Positions 1-9,042 of a DNA stretch of 39,322 nt are shown piece by piece (position 1 is the stretch's first letter; each line of letters opens with the position of its first letter). Origin of the DNA: Candidatus Omnitrophota bacterium (lineage in GTDB: Bacteria > Ratteibacteria > UBA8468 > B48-G9 > JAFGKM01); assembly GCA_023818645.1 (NCBI GenBank), contig JAMWCJ010000007.1:1-39322 (forward strand), in the 5' to 3' direction. The notes beneath the pieces are model-generated. The model searched no databases. It had not been told where the DNA came from and saw only the letters and a list, made by a program, of their open reading frames with translations. The translations under genes and the position numbers were made by a program.

Positions 1-37
1 GACGGAGGAAAATTTCCCAATCAACTTATACGGGATA

Positions 38-112
38 AAAGGGAGAGAAAACAAACTCCTTTACGGGCTTTATTGCCCAGGAAAAATGTTGTTTTCCTCT
101 CCCTTGTTTTTA
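38..112 (+). terminator. Long stem-loop followed by T-tract; probable intrinsic terminator of an upstream gene or a structured RNA
   Basis: AAGGGAGAGAAAACAA (39-54) pairs with TTGTTTTCCTCTCCCTT (89-105) with one bulge; inner nested hairpin GGGC(65-68)/GCCC(75-78) extended by CCT/AGG; followed by GTTTTT. Confidence 0.6.
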
Positions 113-185
113 AAAAATTTAATTTTCAAAGAAACTAATTTATATAATAATATATTTTTAACCAAATTTAACTAGGAGGGAAAAA

Positions 186-1553
186 ATGAATCTTATTTTT
201 ATAATGATTGATAGTTTAAGACAGGACCATGTAAGTATTTATAATAAAGGGAAGAAAGTTTTTGAAAATATTGAAAGTTGTAAAACACCAAATATAGATA
301 AGTTTAGTAAAAATTCAGTTATTTTTGACAATGTTTATCCATGCGGCCTTCCAACAATTCCTGTTAGATATGAACTTATGACTGGATTTTATTCATTACC
401 TTATAGACCATGGTGTCCCTTAACTAATTATGACTTAACAATTGCTCAGATACTAAATAGAGAAGGTTATATTTCAGGACTTATTACAGATACATATCAT
501 TACAGAAAACACGATATGAATTATCATAGAGGGTTTCATATTTATGAATGGATTAGAGGACAGGAATATGACCCATACAAAGTTCCTATAACAAAGAGAA
601 ATCTTGATGACTATTTAAATGAGAATTATCCAGAAGAGTGGAGATGGAGAGTTCTACAATTTCTTGCGAATACAGATGATATGGATGAAAAAAACTGGTT
701 TACAATGCAGGTTGTTGAGAAAAGTGTTGATTTTTTAAAGAATGCAAGAAAGACAAATAAAAGGATATTTTTGTGGATTGATTCTTTTGAACCACATGAA
801 CCTTGGGACCCACCTGAAAAATTTGATACTTATACTTCCAAAAATTATAAAGGGAAAAGATTAATTATGCCTATGGGTGGACTTGCTGAAAAATGGGCTA
901 CAAAAGAAGAGATTGATTTTATAAGAGGACTTTATGCAGGAGAAGTTAGTTTTGTTGATTATTGTTTTGGATTTTTATTTGATGAACTTGAAAGGATGAA
1001 TTTTTATGAGGATTCTTTAATTATTTTAACTGCTGACCATGGACATCCACTTTGTGACCATGGAAAATTTTTAAAAGGTTCTGATAGAATGTATAGTGAG
1101 TTATTAAAAGTCCCATTTATAATGAAATTCCCAAAAGAACTTTACAAAGGGAAAATTGATGCATTAATTCAGTTCCCTGATGTTTTGCCTACTATATTTG
1201 AAATACTTGGCTTTGAAAATAATAATATTCCACTTGCCGGAAAAAGTTTCTTTTCCATAATTAAGGGAGATAAAGATAAACATAGAAATGCTGTAATTTC
1301 TGGATACAAAAATGGTATATATAGATGTGTAAGAAATAAAGAATGGAGTTTGATTTTAACACCTGAAGATGAGGTTGACTATCTTTTCAATATCAAAGAA
1401 GACCCAAAAGAAACAAAAAATTTAATTGATAAAAACCAAGAAATTGCAAAGGAACTTCTAAAAGAATTTGGAACAGTATTTTTTGAAAAGAAAACAAAAA
1501 CTATAAAAGGAATACAGGGAGAATATGAACTTTCTTCTGCATCAATAGAATGA
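186..1553 (+). CDS. Sulfatase-family (alkaline phosphatase superfamily) hydrolase with Thr at the formylglycine position
   Basis: N-terminal MNLIFIMIDSLRQDH metal motif, PTIPVRYELMTG active-site region, FEPHEPWDPP, LTADHGHPLCDHGKF metal motif; RBS-like aggaggg upstream. Confidence 0.88.
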   Translation: MNLIFIMIDSLRQDHVSIYNKGKKVFENIESCKTPNIDKFSKNSVIFDNVYPCGLPTIPVRYELMTGFYSLPYRPWCPLTNYDLTIAQILNREGYISGLITDTYHYRKHDMNYHRGFHIYEWIRGQEYDPYKVPITKRNLDDYLNENYPEEWRWRVLQFLANTDDMDEKNWFTMQVVEKSVDFLKNARKTNKRIFLWIDSFEPHEPWDPPEKFDTYTSKNYKGKRLIMPMGGLAEKWATKEEIDFIRGLYAGEVSFVDYCFGFLFDELERMNFYEDSLIILTADHGHPLCDHGKFLKGSDRMYSELLKVPFIMKFPKELYKGKIDALIQFPDVLPTIFEILGFENNNIPLAGKSFFSIIKGDKDKHRNAVISGYKNGIYRCVRNKEWSLILTPEDEVDYLFNIKEDPKETKNLIDKNQEIAKELLKEFGTVFFEKKTKTIKGIQGEYELSSASIE

Positions 1554-2905
1554 AAAAATATAATCTTCTTTTTATTTTAATTGATGACCTTGGATGGAAA
1601 GATTTAAGTATATATGGAAGTGAATTTTATGAAACACCTAATTTAGATAAACTTGCTGAAGATGGAATTATATTTACAAATGCTTATGCATCAAGTCCTG
1701 TCTGTTCGCCAACAAGAAGTAGTATCCAAACTGGTAAATACCCTGCAAGAATTGGTATAACAAATTATATAGGCGGAAAAGATAGAGGGAAATTAAAACC
1801 ACCAGAAAACATTGAATATTTACCTTTGGAAGAAAAAACAATTGCAAGTTATCTTAAAGAATTTGGATATAAAACTTACTTTATTGGAAAATGGCATCTT
1901 GGAGAAAAACCTTTTTGGCCAGAAAATCATGGATATGATAAAAATATTGGTGGTTGTTCCTGGGGAATGCCAAAATATGGTTATTTTTCTCCTTACAAAA
2001 TACCAACATTAGAAGATGGACCAGAAGGAGAATATTTAACAGATAGATTAACACAAGAGACAATAAAAATAATAAGAGAAACAGAACAACCATTTTTCTT
2101 ATTTCTTTCCCATTATGCTGTTCATATACCAATTCAGGTTCCTGAAAGATATGTAGGAAAATATAGAGAAAAAGTAAAAAAACTTGGTCTTGATAAGTTA
2201 AATCCATTTATAGAAGGAGAGAATTTCCCATGTGAGCATAAGAAAGATTTAAAAGTTATAAGAAGAATTATTCAATCAGACCCTGTATATGCTGGAATGA
2301 TAGAAAATCTGGATGAAAATATTGGAAAGATTATAAATGTCTTAAAAGAAACAGGGAAATATGAAAATACTTTAATTATCTTTACTTCTGATAATGGTGG
2401 ACTTTCAACTGCTGAAGGCTCTCCAACTTGTAATTTACCTTTAAGAGAAGGGAAAGGATGGATTGAACAGGGAGGAATCAGGGTCTCTTTAATAATGAAG
2501 ATACCTGAAATAAATATTAAAAAATCTGATTTCCCAGTTATTTCAACTGATTTTTATCCAACAATACTTGATATCGTTGGGCTTCCAAAAATTCCTGAAC
2601 AACATAAAGATGGAATAAGTATTTTACCTGCTTTAAAAGGACAAAATATAAAAAGAAGTTTATTTTTTCACTGGCCTCACTATGGGAACCAGGGTGGAAC
2701 TCCATCTTCTGCAATTATTTATGATGGCTGGAAACTTGTTTATTCCTATGAATATGAAAAGTATTTACTTTTTAATCTAAATGAGGATATAGAAGAAAAA
2801 AAAGACCTTTTAAATAAAAATCCTAAAGAATTTAAAATCCTTAAGGAATTACTTTGGAATTATATTAAAGAGACAAATGCAAAATTACCAGAAAAGAATG
2901 GATAA
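1550..2905 (+). CDS. Sulfatase with canonical Cys-type motif
   Basis: ILIDDLGWKDLSIYG, PVCSPTRSSIQTGKYPARIG (C-x-P-x-R), FTSDNGGL; ATGA overlap with the preceding gene. Confidence 0.93.
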   Translation: MKKYNLLFILIDDLGWKDLSIYGSEFYETPNLDKLAEDGIIFTNAYASSPVCSPTRSSIQTGKYPARIGITNYIGGKDRGKLKPPENIEYLPLEEKTIASYLKEFGYKTYFIGKWHLGEKPFWPENHGYDKNIGGCSWGMPKYGYFSPYKIPTLEDGPEGEYLTDRLTQETIKIIRETEQPFFLFLSHYAVHIPIQVPERYVGKYREKVKKLGLDKLNPFIEGENFPCEHKKDLKVIRRIIQSDPVYAGMIENLDENIGKIINVLKETGKYENTLIIFTSDNGGLSTAEGSPTCNLPLREGKGWIEQGGIRVSLIMKIPEINIKKSDFPVISTDFYPTILDIVGLPKIPEQHKDGISILPALKGQNIKRSLFFHWPHYGNQGGTPSSAIIYDGWKLVYSYEYEKYLLFNLNEDIEEKKDLLNKNPKEFKILKELLWNYIKETNAKLPEKNG

Positions 2906-3995
2906 AATTGAATTATTGGTAAAACCGAGTTCCTATTTATGTAATCTTAATTGTTCTTATTGCTTTTATAAAAAAACAAAGTCAATTTATCCACAAGGTA
3001 AAATAATGGATTTAAATACTCTTGAGTTTTTTATAAAGAAATTTATGGAATATTCAGAAGGAAAAAATATATATTTTTGCTGGCAGGGCGGTGAACCACT
3101 TTTATGTGGAATTAATTTTTATTATAAAATTATTGAATTTCAGAAAAAATATGGTAAAAGTGGACAGTTTGTAGGTAATACTATACAAACAAATGGGATT
3201 TTAATAAATAAAGAATGGATTGAATTTTTTTTGAAATATAATATTTTTATTGGAATCAGTTTGGATGGTCCAGAGGAAATTCATAATTTTTACAGAAGAT
3301 ATAAAGATGGAGGGAAAACATATAAAAAAGTAATGGAAGCTATAAATCTCTTAAAAGAAAGTAATGTTCAATTTAATATTTTATCAACAATTGCAGAACA
3401 TACAGGGAAATACCCTGAAAAAATTTTCAATTTTTTTATCAATAAAAATTTTCAATATTTACAGTTTATTCCTGCAATAGATAGAAAAAACGATAAGATA
3501 AGCGATTTCTCTATAACTCCAGAAACTTATAAAGATTTTTTGATTAAGATTTTTGAACTATGGTGGAATGATGGTTCTCCCTTTATATCCATAAGGTTTT
3601 TTGATAATATACTTGAAGTTTTATCTGGATTTGAACCATCAAACTGTACACTTAAAAAGAGATGTGGAGAATATCTTGTTATAGAATATAACGGAGATAC
3701 TTATCCCTGTGATTTTTTTGTTATGCCAGATTTTAAACTTGGAAATATTTTTGAAGATGAACTTGATAAAATATATGAGAAACTGAAAAAATTTGGAGAA
3801 ATTAAGGAAATTGGGTCAGATAAATGTAAAGAATGTGAATGGAGTTTTATATGTAATAAAGGATGTTTATGGCACAGGTATGTAAAAGAAAATAGTATAA
3901 AAGGAGTTGATTATTTTTGCTCATCCTATAAAAAATTCTTTTCATACTCTATTGAAAAGTTTAAAATTATAGTAAGGAATATTTTAAAACTTTAA
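2898..3995 (+). CDS. Anaerobic sulfatase-maturating enzyme (radical SAM/SPASM)
   Basis: CNLNCSYCFY radical SAM CxxxCxxC; WQGGEPLLCG; C-terminal SPASM cysteines CTLKKRCGEYLV...CDFFV...CKECEWSFICNKGC. Start at 2898 (MDKIELLVKPSS) fits better than 2877. Confidence 0.9.
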   Translation: MDKIELLVKPSSYLCNLNCSYCFYKKTKSIYPQGKIMDLNTLEFFIKKFMEYSEGKNIYFCWQGGEPLLCGINFYYKIIEFQKKYGKSGQFVGNTIQTNGILINKEWIEFFLKYNIFIGISLDGPEEIHNFYRRYKDGGKTYKKVMEAINLLKESNVQFNILSTIAEHTGKYPEKIFNFFINKNFQYLQFIPAIDRKNDKISDFSITPETYKDFLIKIFELWWNDGSPFISIRFFDNILEVLSGFEPSNCTLKKRCGEYLVIEYNGDTYPCDFFVMPDFKLGNIFEDELDKIYEKLKKFGEIKEIGSDKCKECEWSFICNKGCLWHRYVKENSIKGVDYFCSSYKKFFSYSIEKFKIIVRNILKL

Positions 3996-3996
3996 G

Positions 3997-5115
3997 ATGG
4001 GGAAAATTGAAATTATTAAAAATTTCTCTCAAAGTAATGTATGTAATGTTGAAATAGAATATAAGGACTTACCAGTTTTAAGTTTTGCTCCCTCTCCTAA
4101 GGGTGGTCCTGAATGCCTGTGGTTTTACTTCAAAGTTAAAGTTCTAAATATAAAAAAAATAAAAATTGTACTTAAACATTCTTATAATATGCTGGGTGGA
4201 GGAATGCCAGAAAATCTAAGACCTGTTATAAAATTTAAAAATAGTGAATGGATAAGATTACCACAGCCAGAAATTATAAATTTTGATGATGGTAGAAAAT
4301 CTGTGATATGGACATTAGATATTAAAAATGATTTATTTGAAGTTGCCTTATGTTATCCTTACGGAAAAAATGAACTTGAAAAACTCTTAAAAGATACAAA
4401 TGGATACTGGAAGAAAGATGTAATTGGAGTAAGTCAGGAAGAAAGAGAAATTATAAGATTGAGTAATATTTGTAATGATAGAAGTAAAAGGGGAGTATAT
4501 TTAATATCAAGGCAACATTCTGGAGAAACTCCAGGTAGCTGGGTATTAGATGGTTTTTTGAGATATCTTGCAGAAATTAATTATAAAGATTTAGTTGTGT
4601 GGACAGTCCCTCTTTCAAATATTGATGGTGTTGAAAATGGATTTTATGGTAAGGATAATTTCCCCTATGATTTAAATCGCGCTTGGGGTTTACCTCCTAT
4701 GAGACATGAAACACTTGTTATTCAGAGAGACATTATAAGATGGAGTGAAAGATGCATCCAATTTTTAGCAATTGATTTTCATGCTCCAGGGGCTTGTGAA
4801 AAAGACGGTGCTTATTTTTATATATCTAAGATTACTGAAGATAGAAAAATACATGAAATTGAGAAGAAAATCGCTAAAAATATTTCAAAAAAAGTTGGAG
4901 ATTATATGTCAAAAGATTATGTAAGGTCAATTAATTACAAAAGCAGATGTGAAACTCCTCATTTTACAGATTTTATTAGAAAAAATTTAAAAATACCTTC
5001 CATTACACTTGAAACACCTTATAGTATCTGTAATAATATTTTAATGAAAGAAAACGATTACAGAAAAATTGGAAAAAGAATTGCCATATATTTAATAGAG
5101 GAAAATGAAAAATGA
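3997..5115 (+). CDS. M14-family-like zinc carboxypeptidase/deacylase
   Basis: SRQHSGETPGSWVLDGFL (HxxE), PLSNIDGVENG, DLNRAWG, AIDFHAPG (third His ligand), ITLETPY (candidate catalytic Glu). Confidence 0.82.
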   Translation: MGKIEIIKNFSQSNVCNVEIEYKDLPVLSFAPSPKGGPECLWFYFKVKVLNIKKIKIVLKHSYNMLGGGMPENLRPVIKFKNSEWIRLPQPEIINFDDGRKSVIWTLDIKNDLFEVALCYPYGKNELEKLLKDTNGYWKKDVIGVSQEEREIIRLSNICNDRSKRGVYLISRQHSGETPGSWVLDGFLRYLAEINYKDLVVWTVPLSNIDGVENGFYGKDNFPYDLNRAWGLPPMRHETLVIQRDIIRWSERCIQFLAIDFHAPGACEKDGAYFYISKITEDRKIHEIEKKIAKNISKKVGDYMSKDYVRSINYKSRCETPHFTDFIRKNLKIPSITLETPYSICNNILMKENDYRKIGKRIAIYLIEENEK

Positions 5116-6257
5116 AATTGGGAACTTTTAAAGAAAAACTTGAAATAAAACAAAGAAGCAGATTAATTGGTTATCCAAACACAGAGATAAGGTTTTGTAG
5201 AGGAAGCAAAGGAGACATTGAAGTAAATGGAATAATTTTAAAAGAAGATAAAAAGACAGGGTGTTTAATTTCAATTGATATACTTGGGATAAATCTTTCT
5301 TTCACTAATAAAATCAGAGAATGGATTGAGAAAAATTTTAAGATTCCTTTTGATAATATAGTTATTTCTTGTACACATACTCATTCAAGTGGAGCCAGTT
5401 TAGAAGGAAGATGGGGAAAGGATGAAATATTCTTAAATGAAATTGAAAATAAAATTAAGATTGGAGTTGAAAAAGGTTTTAATAATTTGCAAAATGTTGA
5501 ATTTGGAATTTTAAAAACAGAAGTTGATATCTCACATAATAGAAGAGTGGTTATAAATGGAAAAGGTATTAATGAGTGGCAGGATATTGATGGAAAACAT
5601 ATTGGAATTATTGATAAAGAGATAATATGTATTGGTTTTTTCAGGAAAGATGAAACTTTAAAAAGTATACTTATCAATTATTCCTGTCATCCTGTTGTTC
5701 TTGGACCTTCCAATTATTACGCCAGTGCCGACTTTGTTGGTTATCTAAGAAATTTTCTGGAAAAAAATCTTAATATTGAAAATGTTGTTTATATAACTGG
5801 CGCTTCAGGGAATATAAATCCTAAAATCTGTATAACCGATGATTTTGAAATTGCAAAAAATACAGGTGAAAAAATAGGAAATGAGATTTTAAAAAATATT
5901 AACAATTTTGAAAGGTTTTCTGCGAATGAATTTGATTTTGAAAGAAAAAAAGTTGAATTTATAAAGAAAGATAATTCTGGTATTATAGAAACAGAAATCC
6001 AGATATTAAAAATAAATAATAAAATTTTCCTAATTACTTTACCAGGAGAACCAGTTGTTGAAATAGGCCTTGAGATTAAAAATTTATCAAAATTTCGAGC
6101 AACAATTATTGCTGGCTACACAAATGACTATATTGGATATATAGCAACCAATAAAATACTTTCAGAAGGTGGTCATGAAGCAAATAGTTGTCCAGTGAAA
6201 GATGTTGAAGAAAAAATTAAAAAAGAAATTTCGGAATATATAAATGTTAAATCTTGA
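5112..6257 (+). CDS. Neutral/alkaline non-lysosomal ceramidase-like protein
   Basis: CTHTHSSGASLEGRWG and NYSCHPVVLGPSNYYASADFVGYL motifs typical of ceramidase-like N-terminal domains; ATGA overlap with the preceding gene. Confidence 0.75.
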   Translation: MKLGTFKEKLEIKQRSRLIGYPNTEIRFCRGSKGDIEVNGIILKEDKKTGCLISIDILGINLSFTNKIREWIEKNFKIPFDNIVISCTHTHSSGASLEGRWGKDEIFLNEIENKIKIGVEKGFNNLQNVEFGILKTEVDISHNRRVVINGKGINEWQDIDGKHIGIIDKEIICIGFFRKDETLKSILINYSCHPVVLGPSNYYASADFVGYLRNFLEKNLNIENVVYITGASGNINPKICITDDFEIAKNTGEKIGNEILKNINNFERFSANEFDFERKKVEFIKKDNSGIIETEIQILKINNKIFLITLPGEPVVEIGLEIKNLSKFRATIIAGYTNDYIGYIATNKILSEGGHEANSCPVKDVEEKIKKEISEYINVKS

Positions 6258-7008
6258 AACAAATATTGAAATTAAATTTATTCATTTAAGTTTTGAAAGA
6301 GGAATAGAATTGCCTCATTTTCATGAAGAAAACCAACTCCTTTTTTTCCTTTCTGGAGAAGGTGTTGAATATATTGAAAATCAAAAATATAGAATAACTC
6401 CTGGAACTTTTGTTCTAATTCCTAAAAAAATAGTCCATTTTTTTAAATCTTACTCAAAAAAACCATCTGAAATTCTTTCAATTAGATTTGATGTTTCTCA
6501 AAAGTCAGAAAATAATGAAGTGAAAGTATTTTTTAAAAAAACAAATTTTTATAAAGGGACCAGAGAGAATATAGAAGCGGTTAAAAGATTAATCCCTTCA
6601 ATAATAGATGGAAAACCAGATCTCGGACTTTTTTTTAAAATCTTCAATATGTTTTTTGAATCTTCAGAAATAAAGAAATCTTCTAAAAAAATGGGATATA
6701 TAAAAAAAATTGAGGATTATATTGAAAAAAATATAGGAAATAGAATAAAAATTGAGGAGATAGGGAAACAACTTGGACTGTCAGTTAGTTATATAAGAAA
6801 GATAATAAAAGAAGCATTTGGTGTTAGTTTTATAAAATATGTAAATATAAAAAAGATTGAATATGCCTCAAAACTTTTGATTGAAACAAAGATACCAATT
6901 TCAAATATGGCAGGACTCTGTGGGTTTTACGATTTTAATTATTTTTCAAGAGTTTTTAAAAAAATCAAAGGGGTTTCACCGAGAGAATTTAGAAAGAGTC
7001 ATTATTAA
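6244..7008 (+). CDS. AraC-family regulator with N-terminal cupin
   Basis: LPHFHEENQLLFFLSGEGVEYIEN cupin; C-terminal two-HTH region ending CGFYDFNYFSRVFKKIKGVSPREFRK; overlaps the upstream CDS. Confidence 0.92.
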   Translation: MLNLETNIEIKFIHLSFERGIELPHFHEENQLLFFLSGEGVEYIENQKYRITPGTFVLIPKKIVHFFKSYSKKPSEILSIRFDVSQKSENNEVKVFFKKTNFYKGTRENIEAVKRLIPSIIDGKPDLGLFFKIFNMFFESSEIKKSSKKMGYIKKIEDYIEKNIGNRIKIEEIGKQLGLSVSYIRKIIKEAFGVSFIKYVNIKKIEYASKLLIETKIPISNMAGLCGFYDFNYFSRVFKKIKGVSPREFRKSHY

Positions 7009-7030
7009 AACTTAAAGAAGGAGATAAAAA

Positions 7031-9040
7031 ATGTTTAAAAATTTGATTTTTCTATTTTTATTTTTTGTTTTTTCTTTATTTTCTGAAACAATATGGGTTG
7101 ACTGTAATTCTCAAAAATCTGAACAAACAGGAGAAAAAGAATATCCATTTAAAAAGATATCCGATGCTATAAAGATTTCAAAAGAAGGTGATGAAATTCT
7201 AATAAAAGAAGGAGTATATCCTGAAACTATTTCAGGTAAATCCGGGATCAAAATAAAAGGTATTGGGAGGGCTATTATTTCTGGTTGTAAAAGAATTGAT
7301 GGATGGAAAAAGTATGAAAAAGATATTTATGTAGCATATATAGATAAGATGGTGGATGAGTTGTTTTTAAAAAATAGAAGAATTGAGATAGGTAGATATC
7401 CAGAGAAAATATGGTTAAAAGTAGAAAAATATGAAGAAAGTGAAAATAGTTTTAAAATTTATAATTCTGATTTAAAGAACCTAAAAGATATAAAAAGTTT
7501 TGAAACAAGAATCCTAAATTCGCAAACAAATACTTTTTTTACCTGTTCTGTTTTAAATTTTAATTCAGATGAGGGATTTGTTGAAATTCCAAAACAGCAG
7601 TATTTGAAAATAACAAATAAAGATATATTTTACCTTCAACATAACAAAAATTTTATTAATTCTCAAAATAAATGGGCAATTGAAAAAGAAAAAGATAAGT
7701 TTGCAATATATTTTTTACCTGAGAAAGAGGATGATCTTAAGTTTATTGAAACTACTTATAGAGACAGGGTGATAAATATAGGGAACATAAAAAATTTTGA
7801 AATTGAACAACTTGAAATATGTGGTGGTGAAACATATGGTATATATGTTGGTAAAGGTGAAGACATAAAGATTAAAAATTGCGTTGTCTATAATAATAAA
7901 CATATTGGAATTTATATAGCCGAAAGTAAAAATGTTTCAATTGAGAAAAATATAGTTCTTTTCAATGGAAATGGAGTTAGTGTTGGAAATTCTAAAAACA
8001 TTAAAATTTTGAATAATGAAATTGCCTTTAATAATAATGATGGACTTATAGTTTCCTGGAATAGTGAAGATATAGATGTGATAGGGAATTATATTCATCA
8101 CCATATTCTTTTTGGCCATCCAGACAATATTCAGACATACAGAAATGTTAAAAACTTAAAGATTGAGAATAATTTACTTTTATGTGGTGGTCAATCAATA
8201 ATGATGGAAGAAACATATAATACTGAGTTAAAGAATAATTTGATAATTGGTTCAGGTGCTTATTCTATAATTTTCGGTCATCAAAATACAGATAAAGTAA
8301 AAATGATTTTTAACACAGTATTTTTTTCAAGACATGGATCTGTTTCTTTTACAGGGAAGGAATATGAGGTTAAAGGAAATATATTTGTAAATGGTAACCC
8401 TGGTGCAATATATGGAGTAAATCTTAACGAATACAATGGCGATTTTAATGTTTTCTGGAATGGAAAAATAGAAAATCCAACAACCATAGCAGCATCTGGC
8501 AAATGGTACAAAGCAAATCAGTTTGAAGAATATAAGAAAAATACTAACAAAGATTTAAATTCATTTTATGGTAATCCTAATTTTAAAAACATACCAGTTA
8601 CTTTTCATTCAATTGAACCCACTTTTTCAAATGAAGAAATCCTTTATGTTAATTCACCCAACCTGATAAATGAAGGTGATTTTATAGAAGTAAATTTTGA
8701 CGGTGTTGTAAGAAAAGTTATTGAAAAAAATGGAAATTTAATAAAAATAGACCCAAAACTTGAAAAATATCCATTTAGAATAGTTATGCTTTGTAACTGG
8801 GGAAAAAATGATAATTTTAAATATGACTTTGAGTTAGATGAAAACTCTCCAGTAAAGAAAATAAAATATGAAAACCAAATAGTTGGTTCAAAATTAAATT
8901 TTCAGAATATGAAAAACTGTGATTTTGATGGAGATGGTAAAAGGGATTTAGTTGAATTACAGGATGATTTAAAAAAAATATATGAAGAAAAATTAAAAAA
9001 AGTATATTTAGGTGGTGAGGTTGAAAAAAGATGGAGGTAA
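7031..9040 (+). CDS. Secreted right-handed parallel beta-helix protein (pectate-lyase-like fold)
   Basis: Signal peptide; IWVDCNSQ..EYPFKKISDAIKISKEGDEILIKEGVYPETI; many N-rich beta-helix repeats (KNISIEKN, IKILNNEIAFNNNDG); C-terminal DFDGDGKRDLVE loop. Confidence 0.85.
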   Translation: MFKNLIFLFLFFVFSLFSETIWVDCNSQKSEQTGEKEYPFKKISDAIKISKEGDEILIKEGVYPETISGKSGIKIKGIGRAIISGCKRIDGWKKYEKDIYVAYIDKMVDELFLKNRRIEIGRYPEKIWLKVEKYEESENSFKIYNSDLKNLKDIKSFETRILNSQTNTFFTCSVLNFNSDEGFVEIPKQQYLKITNKDIFYLQHNKNFINSQNKWAIEKEKDKFAIYFLPEKEDDLKFIETTYRDRVINIGNIKNFEIEQLEICGGETYGIYVGKGEDIKIKNCVVYNNKHIGIYIAESKNVSIEKNIVLFNGNGVSVGNSKNIKILNNEIAFNNNDGLIVSWNSEDIDVIGNYIHHHILFGHPDNIQTYRNVKNLKIENNLLLCGGQSIMMEETYNTELKNNLIIGSGAYSIIFGHQNTDKVKMIFNTVFFSRHGSVSFTGKEYEVKGNIFVNGNPGAIYGVNLNEYNGDFNVFWNGKIENPTTIAASGKWYKANQFEEYKKNTNKDLNSFYGNPNFKNIPVTFHSIEPTFSNEEILYVNSPNLINEGDFIEVNFDGVVRKVIEKNGNLIKIDPKLEKYPFRIVMLCNWGKNDNFKYDFELDENSPVKKIKYENQIVGSKLNFQNMKNCDFDGDGKRDLVELQDDLKKIYEEKLKKVYLGGEVEKRWR

Positions 9041-9042
9041 AA

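Noticed and set aside
1881-2207. Antisense ORF of 108 aa inside the second sulfatase
   Set aside because: Lies fully opposite a well-supported sulfatase, low-complexity hydrophobic composition, no recognisable motif; expected by chance in AT-rich DNA. The same applies to the other short antisense/shadow ORFs in the track (5381-5677, 8281-8511, 12594-12911, 17552-17836, 20694-20915, 38504-38755 and similar).
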